This document shows, in pieces, positions 1-8,198 of a stretch of DNA of 46,107 nt (its first letter is position 1; the number at the start of each line of letters is the position of its first letter). Source of the stretch: an uncultured Clostridia bacterium (lineage in GTDB: Bacteria > Bacillota > Clostridia > Christensenellales > CAG-138). A program made the position numbers and the translations under genes. The notes under the pieces are model-generated. The model saw only the letters and a program-made list of their open reading frames with translations. It ran no database searches and had not been told where the DNA came from. The stretch lies in the NCBI GenBank assembly GCA_947168565.1, contig CAMVMM010000018.1, forward strand, positions 1 through 46,107, in the 5' to 3' direction.

Positions 1-45
1 GCGCAACAAATACCGCCTTTCGGTGGGGGTATGGAGTAGATAGCA

Positions 46-135
46 AGCACAGCAAGCGAGTACCCGCTTGCGATTTTTGGCTTTAGGGAACCCTCTCCCT
101 AAACCCGAAAAATGCTTGTTGGGAACATCCCAAAC
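46..135. other. oriT: Candidate oriT region upstream of mobC
   Basis: Three perfect short inverted repeats lie in a row just before mobC and the relaxase: GCAAGCG at 52-58 with CGCTTGC at 65-71, TTTAGGGA at 82-89 with TCCCTAAA at 96-103, and TTGGGA at 119-124 with TCCCAA at 128-133. Relaxase-binding origins of this element family usually sit next to the mob genes and contain such repeats. The nick site cannot be identified here. The first repeat followed by TTTTT could also be a terminator for a gene to the left. Confidence 0.45.
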
Positions 136-164
136 CCTGATACGAAAAGAGGCGAGATACCACG

Positions 165-494
165 ATGGCAAACCGAAAACGAAATATCCAGGTGAAGTTC
201 TATGTGACCGCCGAGGAAAAGGAACTGATGGAACAGAAGATGGCCCAGCTCCAGACAAAGCGGATCGGCGCCTACCTGCGGAAGATGGCGATTGACGGAT
301 ATATCATCCAGGTGGACACCAGGGACATTAAGGAGATGAACAAACTTCTGTCCGCCATTGGCCGGAACATCAATCAGATTGCCAAGCGGGTCAACGCCGG
401 AGGCCCCACCTATCAGGCCGACATGGAGGAAATCCGGGAAAGGCTGGATCAGATATGGCAGTTACAAAGACGCATCCTATTAAGTCAACGCTGA
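165..494 (+). CDS. mobC: MobC-type relaxosome accessory protein
   Basis: This 109-residue protein matches the MobC/ribbon-helix-helix mobilisation family. It has a basic N-terminus with a beta strand (residues 6-12), a helix beginning around TAEEKELMEQKM, and the conserved segment around LLSAIGRNINQIAKRVN. Such proteins bind oriT DNA and help the relaxase open the strand at the nick site. The next gene overlaps its 3' end by 40 bases, which suggests translational coupling with the relaxase. Inverted repeats lie directly upstream, as expected for an oriT-mob cassette. Confidence 0.9.
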   Translation: MANRKRNIQVKFYVTAEEKELMEQKMAQLQTKRIGAYLRKMAIDGYIIQVDTRDIKEMNKLLSAIGRNINQIAKRVNAGGPTYQADMEEIRERLDQIWQLQRRILLSQR

Positions 495-1804
495 AAGCTG
501 CGATTGACTATATCTGCAATCCTGACAAGACGGACGGGAAGCTGTTGGTGTCCTCCTTCGGCTGCGCCGCCGAGACCGCCGACATTGAATTTGAATGGAC
601 ACGCCGCCATTCCATCGACAAGGGCACACACCTGGGCCGTCACCTGATCCAAGCCTTTGAACCTGGGGAGGTCATGCCAGAGGAAGCCCACCGGATCGGC
701 ATGGAACTGGCACGGGAGGTCCTGGGCGGCAAATATGAATTTGTCCTCACCACTCACATTGACAAGGATCACGTCCATAATCACCTGATTTTCAATGCGG
801 TCAGCTTCACCGACCACAAGCACTACCATTCCAACAAGCGCAGCTATCACGAGATACGCCGGGCCAGCGACCGGCTGTGCAAAGAACACGGCTTGTCCGT
901 CATCGTCCCTGGCCGGGATAAGGGCAAGAGCTACATTGAGCATCAGGCCGCACAGAACGGCACCAGCTACAAGGCAAAGCTGAAAGCCGCCATCGACCGG
1001 CTGATCCCCGTGTCCTCCAGCCTGGAAGATTTGCTTGCCCGGTTGCAGCGGGAAGGGTACGAAATCAAGCGGGGAAAGTATATCTCCGCCAGGGCGCCGG
1101 ACCAGGAGAGGTTCACCCGGCTCAAAACCCTGGGCGCCGATTACACGGAAGCAGCCGTTGTCTCCCGCATTGCCGGAGGTCCCAGGCCCTCCAGACAGCC
1201 CCAACAGCGCAGCGGGAAGGTCAGCCTGCTCATTGACATTCAGAACAATATCAAGGCCCAGCAGAGTGCCGGATACCAGCGGTGGGCAACCATCGAGAAT
1301 CTGAAACGGGCGGCCGCCACCATGAACTTTCTCACCGAACACGGCATCGGCAGCTATGAGGAATTGGTGGAACGGTGTGACGCCGTTGCCGCCGCCTCCA
1401 TCCGTACCAGGGAAAGTCTGCGGGATACGGAACAGCGGATCGCCGACCTTGCCCTCCTGGGAAAGCAGATCGACACCTACCGCAAGCTGAAACCTGTCTA
1501 TGACCGATACAAGGCATCAAAGGACAAGGAAAAATTCCTGCGCGGCTTTGAGAGCGAGATTATCTTATTCGAGGCGGCCGCCAGGGAAATCAAAAAGGCC
1601 GGGCTCACCAAACTTCCTTCCTCCGATAAGGTGAAAGCAGAACTGGAAGGACTCTCCGCCCGCAAGGCCGCCCTGCAAACGGAACTTCGGAAGATACAAC
1701 GGGAGGAAAAGGAATATGACACCCTCCGCCAGAATGTGGACGCCCTGCTGGAAAGGCCGAAGGAACAGGAACAGCAGCGGCAGCGGAGCAACGACTTGGA
1801 GTAA
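455..1804 (+). CDS. Relaxase / mobilisation nuclease (MobA/VirD2 type)
   Basis: This 449-residue protein starts MAVTKTHPIK, as relaxases of Tn1549-like elements do. It nicks oriT and stays bound to the transferred strand. The N-terminal half carries the metal-binding histidine triad in the segment around HIDKDHVHNHLIF (H101, H106, H108, H110). The catalytic tyrosine is probably Y19 in the AAIDYI segment. The C-terminal third (about residues 300-449) is charged and likely coiled coil, ending in a Q/E/R-rich tail. The frame is intact and the length is normal for the family. It overlaps mobC and is followed by a small membrane protein gene. Confidence 0.93.
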   Translation: MAVTKTHPIKSTLKAAIDYICNPDKTDGKLLVSSFGCAAETADIEFEWTRRHSIDKGTHLGRHLIQAFEPGEVMPEEAHRIGMELAREVLGGKYEFVLTTHIDKDHVHNHLIFNAVSFTDHKHYHSNKRSYHEIRRASDRLCKEHGLSVIVPGRDKGKSYIEHQAAQNGTSYKAKLKAAIDRLIPVSSSLEDLLARLQREGYEIKRGKYISARAPDQERFTRLKTLGADYTEAAVVSRIAGGPRPSRQPQQRSGKVSLLIDIQNNIKAQQSAGYQRWATIENLKRAAATMNFLTEHGIGSYEELVERCDAVAAASIRTRESLRDTEQRIADLALLGKQIDTYRKLKPVYDRYKASKDKEKFLRGFESEIILFEAAAREIKKAGLTKLPSSDKVKAELEGLSARKAALQTELRKIQREEKEYDTLRQNVDALLERPKEQEQQRQRSNDLE

Positions 1805-1896
1805 CGGGGATTGGGCGCTTTTGACAGTCTTTGCAAAACCCCTGGGCGCATGGTTATCCGGCTGATATAATGGAACCAGGAATGGAGGTGCTGACT

Positions 1897-2250
1897 GTGA
1901 CGAAATCCGAAGTAATCAAAGAGTTTTTCAAAAAGAGCGTGCTGCCCGTGGCGGTGGCGGCTTTGCTGTACTGCATTTTCAAATCCGTCTGCACAAAAGA
2001 TGGAGTCACCGACTATGTATGGCTGTTCATCCTTTGCGGTCTGCCTTTTGGCATCCCACGGATGTTTGCCTGGATCGTGCCGGGCGGCTCTTTGGGAACC
2101 GCCCTTCCGTTGTTTCTGCTGAACTTTATTATTGGCGGAGTGATCGGCGGTTTCGTCCTGGTCTGGCGACTGCTGGTGTCTGCCTGGTATATTCCCTTGA
2201 CCATCTATCGACTGTTCATAACAAGAGGGACTTCCTATATTCCAGAATAG
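1897..2250 (+). CDS. Small membrane protein, DUF6050-like
   Basis: I chose the GTG at 1897 because GGAGGTG lies 8 bases upstream; in-frame TTG and ATG codons at 1831 and 1882 lack a good ribosome site. The product is about 117 residues. It has a charged start (VTKSEVIKEFFKKS) followed by three or four hydrophobic segments: VLPVAVAALLYCIF, YVWLFILCGLPFGI, and a long one from LGTALPLFLLNF to LVSAWYIPL. I recognise it as the small membrane protein that often follows the relaxase in this element family, labelled DUF6050 in databases from memory. Its function is unknown; a role in mating-pair biology is only inference. Confidence 0.7.
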   Translation: MTKSEVIKEFFKKSVLPVAVAALLYCIFKSVCTKDGVTDYVWLFILCGLPFGIPRMFAWIVPGGSLGTALPLFLLNFIIGGVIGGFVLVWRLLVSAWYIPLTIYRLFITRGTSYIPE

Positions 2251-2327
2251 CACTATGGAAATGTGGAAAACGGCCGCTCCACCGATGGAAAACAAATATT
2301 TACGACCTGATGGAAAAGCTGTCAGCT

Positions 2328-2396
2328 TTCCCACAGCCCGCAAACACTGTTTCCCACAGCGCCGCCCCTTTGACCGTTTACACACATTCCCACAGC
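2328..2396 (+). repeat. Three copies of TTCCCACAGC in an intergenic segment
   Basis: The ten-base word TTCCCACAGC occurs at 2328-2337, 2351-2360 and 2387-2396, all in the same orientation, in the gap between the small membrane protein gene and the convergent SLOG gene. The rest of the gap has no credible reading frame. Spacing is 23 and 36 bases, so these are not regular helical-phase iterons. Confidence 0.6.
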
Positions 2397-2416
2397 GCCT
2401 ACTACTGCTACTGAAA

Positions 2417-2457
2417 ATGAGCGCCATCACCGAAAGATGATGGCGCTCATTCTTTTT
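2417..2457. terminator. Bidirectional terminator between convergent genes
   Basis: A perfect 13-bp stem (ATGAGCGCCATCA at 2417-2429 with TGATGGCGCTCAT at 2438-2450) closes an 8-base loop. It is followed by TCTTTTTCT on the + strand, ending the mob transcript. On the - strand the stop codon of the SLOG gene (2447-2449) lies inside the stem, and the sequence after it is also T-containing, so it can serve both strands. Confidence 0.85.
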
Positions 2458-2932
2458 CTCCGTATCCTTCCCCAGCAAGATTTAGTATATTCTTTTTTTC
2501 TTTCTGCGCATAGCGCATGGTCTGATAAGCTCCGCCGCCTGTATGGTCCACATAGAATACAACGAGATTGCTTCGCTTCACCATCTGCCGGTTGCGAATT
2601 TGAAAAGCGCCTTTTGGATGGCTGCTGGCCGCGCTGCCGCATATCTCGATTTCATCATAATAGGTTTCAAAGTTTTCCATATTGTTGCGCAGCTCCGCCG
2701 TGGGATATGGCAGTATCCAAATCAAGGAACTGTTGTCATCCCGAACAAGTCGCTGCTGGCGTTTGACAGCGGAGGAAACGATCTGGTCAAAATCTCCGTC
2801 CCGTCCGACCAGGAACTCCACATACTCCTTTTCCAAAAGCAGCGCATGAACCAGCGCCTCCACACGATCCTCCGCCTCACGAAACTCCGGGATGATCCGG
2901 TGTCCAAAAAAACTAACAGTAAATATGTTCAC
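2447..2932 (-). CDS. SLOG-fold (YpsA/DUF1273-like) protein
   Basis: The recognisable part starts at VNIFTVSFFGHR, so I place the start at the GTG at 2932. An upstream in-frame GTG at 2986 is possible but adds an unconserved stretch. The product is about 161 residues. The N-terminal SFFGHR motif, the middle FLVGRDGDFDQIVSSAV segment and the late NLVVFYVDHTGGGAYQTMRYA segment fit a Rossmann-like SLOG domain, a family thought to bind nucleotides or nucleotide-derived ligands. Proteins like this are common cargo in Clostridia conjugative elements. It is divergent from the XRE regulator gene and ends in the shared terminator. Substrate and role are unknown. Confidence 0.7.
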   Translation of the reverse strand: MNIFTVSFFGHRIIPEFREAEDRVEALVHALLLEKEYVEFLVGRDGDFDQIVSSAVKRQQRLVRDDNSSLIWILPYPTAELRNNMENFETYYDEIEICGSAASSHPKGAFQIRNRQMVKRSNLVVFYVDHTGGGAYQTMRYAQKEKKNILNLAGEGYGEKE

Positions 2933-2989
2933 GGTTCTATCTTCGCCATTTTCAAGCCAGTCCCTCCAACAAAGTAAACAATCCACTTC

Positions 2990-3088
2990 TCATTATATAC
3001 AAACATTGACTTAAAGTAAATAATTCTTTAATTGGTCTCAATTATAATTTACCTGTTTTGTTGGTAGCATAATATCAGGAGGTGATAT
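2990..3088. promoter_or_regulatory. Divergent promoter/operator region between SLOG gene and XRE regulator
   Basis: This AT-rich gap contains TTGACT near 3007 and TATAAT near 3044. It also has an imperfect palindrome with GTAAAT on the left arm and ATTTAC on the right arm, spanning about 3015-3052. An XRE regulator starts directly downstream, so the palindrome is a reasonable operator for that protein, but exact promoter elements cannot be fixed. Confidence 0.4.
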
Positions 3089-3089
3089 T

Positions 3090-3320
3090 ATGCAAACGGA
3101 GTTTCCAGAACGCTATATCACTTTGGGCTTGAAGATCGCATATTACAGAAAAAAGGCGGGGATGACACAGGAGGTCCTTGCGGAGAGGATCGGGAAAAGT
3201 GTCAACTTCGTTGGTCAGGTAGAAGGAACAGGTACGGTTCGTGGCGTATCTCTTGAAACATTGTTCAAGATCGCCCAAGTGCTGAAAATCCCGCCCTCCA
3301 AGCTGTTAGAGGATGACTGA
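3090..3320 (+). CDS. XRE-family helix-turn-helix regulator
   Basis: This 76-residue protein is essentially a single Cro/C1-type HTH domain. Residues 10-66 cover LGLKIAYYRKKAGMTQEVLAERIGKSVNFVGQVE and the following helices, with the canonical GMTQEVLAERIG turn. The start is fixed by AGGAGGTG just upstream. It probably controls its own promoter and the divergent SLOG gene. Its place next to the mob region suggests a regulator of the element, but the target is not visible. Lengths of 65-80 residues are normal for such single-domain regulators. Confidence 0.88.
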   Translation: MQTEFPERYITLGLKIAYYRKKAGMTQEVLAERIGKSVNFVGQVEGTGTVRGVSLETLFKIAQVLKIPPSKLLEDD

Positions 3321-3350
3321 TCGACTGCGACGCAGCCAGAACAAAAAAAG

Positions 3351-3402
3351 AATGGGAGCGCCAACCTCGGATAACTGCATCCGATGTTGACGCTCCCATT
3401 TT
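3351..3402. terminator. Terminator after XRE gene
   Basis: A long hairpin pairs GGGAGCGCCAAC (3354-3365) with GTTGACGCTCCC (3386-3397) and has a second inner stem CGGAT/ATCCG. It is flanked by AAAAAAAG on the left and TTTTG on the right, so it can terminate both the XRE transcript (+) and the long leftward operon (-). Confidence 0.8.
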
Positions 3403-3527
3403 GCTTGATAAAAGGTGAAAATCCGGCGTTTTTCCTATGCAGAAACGCCCTGCCGCTCCACATGGGAAATCATACTGCCCCTACACGGAAAAGCCGTCAC
3501 AGCCGGTTTCTTTGACTGTTTTGAACC

Positions 3528-3704
3528 CTAATTCCCGCACTTTTTGGAACGGAGGGAAAGATAGTGCGGACAGGACAACACCACCGCCCGGAAACTCTGC
3601 TTGCAGGGATGGATACAGCCCTTGCATAGCTTGTTATACTGGCGTCTGCCGTTCTCGCCCAGGAAGAACGCCCATTCCAGACGCCATTTCTTGCTCCGGC
3701 TCAT
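3528..3704 (-). CDS. Small cysteine-containing protein, last gene of the leftward operon
   Basis: The start is the ATG at 3704, which overlaps the stop codon of the ArdA-type gene by four bases (ATGA). This gives a 58-residue basic protein beginning MSRSKKWRLEWAFFL. It has four cysteines (two in LCKGCIHPCKQ, one in VVLSCPHYL, one near the end) that could bind a metal. I recall closely similar small proteins at the same place in other Tn1549-like elements, which supports a real gene. Function is unknown; a small zinc-binding accessory protein is only a guess. Confidence 0.7.
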   Translation of the reverse strand: MSRSKKWRLEWAFFLGENGRRQYNKLCKGCIHPCKQSFRAVVLSCPHYLSLRSKKCGN

Positions 3705-5560
3705 AAGTCGCCCAGCTCCGGGGGCTTCTTCTGCGGGGCAGGCTTGTCCGGGCTTTTCCGTTCCGCGCACTCCCGTTTTGCGTCCTCCAGTCGCTCCCGG
3801 ATGGAAGGCTTTTTCTCCGGCGTGGTCCTGCGCGCCTCGGTCTGGGCTTTCTCCAATTCCTCACCACGGCGGCCGTTGTTGATGATCCCGTCGATCATGC
3901 CGTAGTCATCCTCCAGGGTCATTTCCGCCGTGCGCAGCGGGTTTTCCGGCTCCACGGGAACGGATACGATCTGCCCGTTGATGCTGGCGAACAGCTCCGG
4001 CCGCTTGAATTGCTCGGTGTATTTCTGGATCATGTCCGGGGGCAGGGACGCAAAACTCTCCGGCCCCAGGCCCACCACCAAGAAGGTGCCTGCCACAATG
4101 TCGTAAATCTCCCCATGCTCGTCCCGGAGAGAGCGGTTCAGGTCCAGACCGATGAGCTTGCCCTCGTCGTTCAGCACCAGCCCCACCGGATCGTCAAAGG
4201 GATAGGAGGCGGCAATGTCGCCGCCCACCTCCGCTTGCAGCGCATGGAGGCCGGGGTCGATTTCCTTCACATAGGGTTCCTTCATGGGCTCCACCACCAG
4301 GACAGTCAACTTCTCCGGCGCGGTATGTTCGGGTGCGTCTCCGCTGGGGATGGCAAAGGCGCGGCTGCCGTTGGCCATGATGAGATACTTTCCGTCCTCG
4401 GACTCGTGGTGGAAACCGTATCCGGCCGCCTCCATCTGTTCCCGGCTCATATCCGTCACATGGAAGGTGCCCCTGGGAGTCCGCACCGTCTCGCCGGTCT
4501 CTCGGTCATCCGGGGTGGGCGCCGCTTGCTGCCCGTACAACTCCGCTTCATACTCCCGGTTTGCCTGCTCCGCAAAGGACAGCATCTCGTCCACATGGGA
4601 CTGATCCGGGTTTTCAATGGCCTCCCGGATCGCCTGGGGGTCCACATCCAGAAATTCCTCATAGCCGGTGGCGTCCTTGAACTTCTCGATCTCCGAAGGC
4701 AGATAGTCCTCCTGGGTCTGCCCCAGGGCGGCCAGTTTCTCGTCCAGGGCGGAGATGCGCCCGGCCATCAGGTTTTCGTAGATTTCTTCCTTTGCCGCGT
4801 GTTCCTCCGGGTGCTCGGCGGCATACTGCGGATCGTTCTGCCGGAAAAACTCGTCCATATCGTAGGCAAGGTCCATGGCCCATTCCGAAATTTCTTCTTC
4901 GGGGATGTCATCCTGGAAGGTCATTACTCGGTATTCCTCCGGGATGCTACCGCGCTCACCATCGTAATACTCATGGAAGCTGTCCCCGGTATCCCGCACA
5001 TAGCCCAGGTCGGTGAACTGGCCGCTTTCCTCCAGGGCGATGTCCCGCCCGTAGGCTTCATAGTCGATGTAATTGCGCAGATGCTCCGGCACCTGCATGG
5101 CGTCCAGTTCCTCGATATAATACCGGCCCAGATCATCGTGGTCATGGATGTCGGGGTAAACATCGTAACAGTCCAGGTTTTCCGTCAGGTTGATAAGCTC
5201 CTGGATGCTGCCCGTGTGATCGCCGATCTCCATAGCCGCCTGAAACCGCTCATATTCATCCTGGCTCATATCATCCAGTTTGGAAGCCAGGTAGTTCAGC
5301 TCGTCCAGGTTTGCATACTCACCCAGCAGGTCATAGAGGCCGTCCACATAGCAGTCGTAGTCCGTGATGAACCATTCCTCATAGGTCTGCCCGAAGTCGT
5401 CCTTCGCACCGATCCCGATACGCTCAAAGACCTTTTTCAGTTCCTCCGCCGTGGTGGGGAACTTCACCCATTCGCCCACAAGGGCACCCTCGTTATATTT
5501 GCCCAGGTTGGTGATGAAAGCGGCAAAGGGATAATCTTTGTCATAGTCATAATGGGGCAT
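3701..5560 (-). CDS. ArdA-type antirestriction protein with DUF3846 domain
   Basis: This 619-residue multidomain protein has an ArdA-like N-terminus (about residues 1-170: FAAFITNLGKYNEG, then EWFITDYDC, typical of ArdA). A long acidic middle follows. A short module around QMEAAGYGFHHESEDGKYL resembles segments often labelled YodL or DUF4316. A DUF3846 domain occupies about residues 418-525 (from KLTVLVVEPMKEP through TFLVVGLG to QKYTEQFKRPE). ArdA proteins mimic B-form DNA and block type I restriction, protecting the element after transfer. The very acidic composition fits this. The C-terminal tail has EKKPSIRERLEDAKREC, a motif shared with two other element proteins. It overlaps the next small gene. 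Confidence 0.85.
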   Translation of the reverse strand: MPHYDYDKDYPFAAFITNLGKYNEGALVGEWVKFPTTAEELKKVFERIGIGAKDDFGQTYEEWFITDYDCYVDGLYDLLGEYANLDELNYLASKLDDMSQDEYERFQAAMEIGDHTGSIQELINLTENLDCYDVYPDIHDHDDLGRYYIEELDAMQVPEHLRNYIDYEAYGRDIALEESGQFTDLGYVRDTGDSFHEYYDGERGSIPEEYRVMTFQDDIPEEEISEWAMDLAYDMDEFFRQNDPQYAAEHPEEHAAKEEIYENLMAGRISALDEKLAALGQTQEDYLPSEIEKFKDATGYEEFLDVDPQAIREAIENPDQSHVDEMLSFAEQANREYEAELYGQQAAPTPDDRETGETVRTPRGTFHVTDMSREQMEAAGYGFHHESEDGKYLIMANGSRAFAIPSGDAPEHTAPEKLTVLVVEPMKEPYVKEIDPGLHALQAEVGGDIAASYPFDDPVGLVLNDEGKLIGLDLNRSLRDEHGEIYDIVAGTFLVVGLGPESFASLPPDMIQKYTEQFKRPELFASINGQIVSVPVEPENPLRTAEMTLEDDYGMIDGIINNGRRGEELEKAQTEARRTTPEKKPSIRERLEDAKRECAERKSPDKPAPQKKPPELGDL

Positions 5561-5572
5561 AACGACACCTCC

Positions 5573-6109
5573 TTACAGTTCCGGCGCAGACTTTTCCCGA
5601 TGGGGCTGCGCCTTGCTCTGATTGGCACATTCCTTCCGGCTCTGCTCCAGCCGCTCCTTGATGGAGGGCTTTTTCTCCGTCTGCCTCTCCCTGGGACGCT
5701 CATGCTCCCACTCGTCGCCGGAAAGGGTGAGATACCCTTTACTGGTGAAGCACCCCTGTTCCTCCCGCATGGCGTGGTTGCCGAAAGGAACGGGATCAAT
5801 GGCGTCCAGCAGCTCCGGGGGCAGAAGGACATCCAAATGCTGCGCCAGATAGCGCCAGCCCACATCCTCCACCTTGCGGATGTTGGGCTCCAGAATGAAA
5901 TACTCGGTATTCGCGGGAAACTCCCGGAACTGCTCCAGGGTGGTCAGTCGGAAGGGAGACTCCTGGACAGCGGCCAGGAGGTCACGGTCCTCCGGGGAAA
6001 GTCCGGCAAGCGCCTGGGCCGCTGCCTCCAGTTCGCTTGCGTCACCGCCTGCGGGGAGCAGCGGCTTCAAATGCTCCATGAAGTTGACCTCGGTTTTACT
6101 TTTTGCCAT
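5573..6109 (-). CDS. Element protein of unknown function with KKPSIKERLE tail
   Basis: I chose the ATG at 6109 (MAKSKTEVNF), which has AAAGGA about 8 bases upstream and overlaps the end of the topoisomerase gene by 14 bases. The product is 178 residues. A conserved-looking core runs from TTLEQFREFPANTEYFILEPN through VGWRYLAQHLDVLLPPELL to QGCFTSKGYLTLSGDEW. The C-terminal 40 residues hold EKKPSIKERLEQSRKEC followed by a basic, proline-containing end, as in the ArdA-type protein and PcfB. I do not recognise a function. Its place between topoisomerase III and ArdA suggests an establishment or anti-defence role, which is inference only. Confidence 0.65.
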   Translation of the reverse strand: MAKSKTEVNFMEHLKPLLPAGGDASELEAAAQALAGLSPEDRDLLAAVQESPFRLTTLEQFREFPANTEYFILEPNIRKVEDVGWRYLAQHLDVLLPPELLDAIDPVPFGNHAMREEQGCFTSKGYLTLSGDEWEHERPRERQTEKKPSIKERLEQSRKECANQSKAQPHREKSAPEL

Positions 6110-8198
6110 GCACACCATCCTTTCGTTTGGGAAACTCCAACTTGAAATTGACATACTTGCCGCCGGTATCGTCCAGGATCACCACGGCGTCATAGGTGGA
6201 ACCTTTCTTCTCCGACCACATCCCCTTGACGGAAGTGTGGCCTTTTTTCAGAAGGTCGGCCGCCATCTTCCGGGTCATTTCCTTGCGGCGGCTGGTCCAG
6301 AAACGGTCATTCTTCCACATGACAAACTGGCAGGCCCGGTCCGAACAGGCGAAATTCTTCTTGCCTTCATAGACCGGCTTGCCGCAGCGGGGGCAGAGGC
6401 CCACCGTCTCTTTCTCCGGCTGGAACAGCTTTTGCCCATCCTCGGAAATGTGGGAGTATTTCCGCACCAGCTCCGCCGCCATTGCCTCGATCCCGTCCAT
6501 GAAGTCCTCCGGCGACGCCTGGCCCTTTGCCACCTCGTTCAACCGCTGCTCCCAATCCGCTGTGAGCTTGGGAGAGGTCAGCAGCTCCGGCAGCACCGTG
6601 ACCAGGTTAACGCCTGCCTTTGTAGGGATCAGGTTCTTGCCCTTGCGCTCCACGAACCCGCCGGACACCAGCTTTTCAATGATGGCCGCCCTTGTCGCCG
6701 GGGTGCCCAGGCCCTTGCGTTCTGCCTCGTCCGGCATATCTTCCTTGCCCGCATTCTCCATGGCCGACAGAAGGGTGTCCTCCGTGTAGGGCTTGGGGGG
6801 CGAAGTGAAGTGCTCGGTGACGGAGGCGGAGACCGGCTCAAAGACCTGCCCCTCGGTCAAGGCGGGAAGAACACCCTCGGCATCTTCATCCTCCGGCTTC
6901 TCCTTCAGGGAGGAACGGAACACCTCCTGGATGGCGCGCCAGCCCTGGGAAAGCACCTGCTTTCCTTTTGCCGTGAAGGTATGTCCGCCGCAATCAAAGG
7001 TGGCCGTGACCGCCTCATACACGAAAGGCTCCGCCGCCGCACACAGCAGCTTGCAGCAGACCAGCAGAAGGATATTGCGCTCACCCACAGGCAGCCCCGG
7101 AACGTTCGCTTTCTCCAGTTCCAGCGTCGGCAGGATCGCGTGATGGTCAGATACCTCCTTGTCGTTCACCAGCGCCAGAACATCGGGGAAAAACTCCGGG
7201 CAGGCATCGAAGGGCGTCACCCGTGCTGCCAGATGCAGAACCACGGAGGCGGTCTCCGCCATGTCGCCGGTCAGATACCGGCTGTCCGTGCGGGGATAGG
7301 TCAGCAGCTTCTTTTCATAGAGCGATTGGGCGTAGTCCAGGGTTTGCTTGGCCGTGTAACCGAACACCCGGTTCGCCTCCCGCTGCAAGGTGGTCAGGTC
7401 GTACAGTTTGGGCGGGTTCTCCGTCTTTTTCTCCCGCACCAGGGATACACACACGGCCCGCTGCCCGTCACAGGCATCCCGGATGGCCTGGGCGTCCTCC
7501 GGGGAAACAATGCGGTCGCTGACCGCCTCGGCCCCCTCCAGCGCCAGCCGCACATAATGGTATTTCTCCTTGCGGAACAGGACGATCTTACTGTCCCGGT
7601 CGGCCAGCATCGCCAGGGTGGGCGTCTGCACCCGCCCAATATTTAACGTTCGATGATACAACACCGAAAAGAGCCGTGAGGCATTGATACCAATAAGCCA
7701 GTCCGCCTTTTGGCGGCAAAGCGCCGATTGATACAGCGGGTCATAGTCCGCGCCGGGGTGCAGGTCGGCAAAGCCCTCCCGGATTGCCGCATCCTCCATC
7801 GAAGAAATCCAGAGACGGGAGAAAGGCTTGGAACATCCGGCAGCCTCATAGACCAGCCGGAAGATCAGCTCGCCCTCGCGTCCCGCGTCGCAGGCGTTGA
7901 CCAGTTCCGTCACATCGGGGCGCTCCATCAGGGAACGGAGAATGTGGAACTGGTCAGCCTTTTCCTCGGACACCACATAGTGGAAGGGGGCGGGCAGGAT
8001 GGGAAGGTCCTCATACCGCCACTTCTTATAGCGGTCATCGTAGGCGGCCGCGTCCGCCAGTCCCACCAGATGACCAATGCACCAGGAAATGAGCCAGCCG
8101 CCGCCTTCAAAATAGCCATCGGCCCTGGATGTGACACCCAGGGCCGATGCGATACTCTTTGCTACACTCGGTTTTTCGCAGATCACCAATTTGCTCAA
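6096..8198 (-). CDS. topB: DNA topoisomerase III (type IA)
   Basis: This 700-residue type IA topoisomerase starts with TTG at 8198, preceded by GGAGG, and overlaps the upstream stop codon. The Toprim domain opens with KLVICEKPSVAKSIA and holds DAGREGEL (residues 104-111). The catalytic tyrosine is Y301 in LLTYPRTDSRYLT. The GLGTPATRAAIIEKL segment is typical of the family, and a zinc ribbon with CPRCGKPVYEG is near residue 620. Such enzymes are standard cargo of Tn1549-type elements, where they probably resolve DNA during rolling-circle transfer or replication. All key residues are present. Confidence 0.95.
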   Translation of the reverse strand: MSKLVICEKPSVAKSIASALGVTSRADGYFEGGGWLISWCIGHLVGLADAAAYDDRYKKWRYEDLPILPAPFHYVVSEEKADQFHILRSLMERPDVTELVNACDAGREGELIFRLVYEAAGCSKPFSRLWISSMEDAAIREGFADLHPGADYDPLYQSALCRQKADWLIGINASRLFSVLYHRTLNIGRVQTPTLAMLADRDSKIVLFRKEKYHYVRLALEGAEAVSDRIVSPEDAQAIRDACDGQRAVCVSLVREKKTENPPKLYDLTTLQREANRVFGYTAKQTLDYAQSLYEKKLLTYPRTDSRYLTGDMAETASVVLHLAARVTPFDACPEFFPDVLALVNDKEVSDHHAILPTLELEKANVPGLPVGERNILLLVCCKLLCAAAEPFVYEAVTATFDCGGHTFTAKGKQVLSQGWRAIQEVFRSSLKEKPEDEDAEGVLPALTEGQVFEPVSASVTEHFTSPPKPYTEDTLLSAMENAGKEDMPDEAERKGLGTPATRAAIIEKLVSGGFVERKGKNLIPTKAGVNLVTVLPELLTSPKLTADWEQRLNEVAKGQASPEDFMDGIEAMAAELVRKYSHISEDGQKLFQPEKETVGLCPRCGKPVYEGKKNFACSDRACQFVMWKNDRFWTSRRKEMTRKMAADLLKKGHTSVKGMWSEKKGSTYDAVVILDDTGGKYVNFKLEFPKRKDGVHGKK

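Noticed and set aside
485-1342. 285-codon - strand frame inside the relaxase gene
   Set aside because: It is antisense to the relaxase histidine motif region, with no support.
4010-6145. Long + strand frame (711 codons) opposite the ArdA-type gene
   Set aside because: It runs antisense to two well-supported genes, has no ribosome site or family features, and has the Leu/His/Gly-rich composition of a shadow frame in GC-rich DNA.
5874-7646. 590-codon + strand frame opposite topoisomerase III
   Set aside because: It is antisense to a conserved enzyme with all its motifs; it is a shadow.
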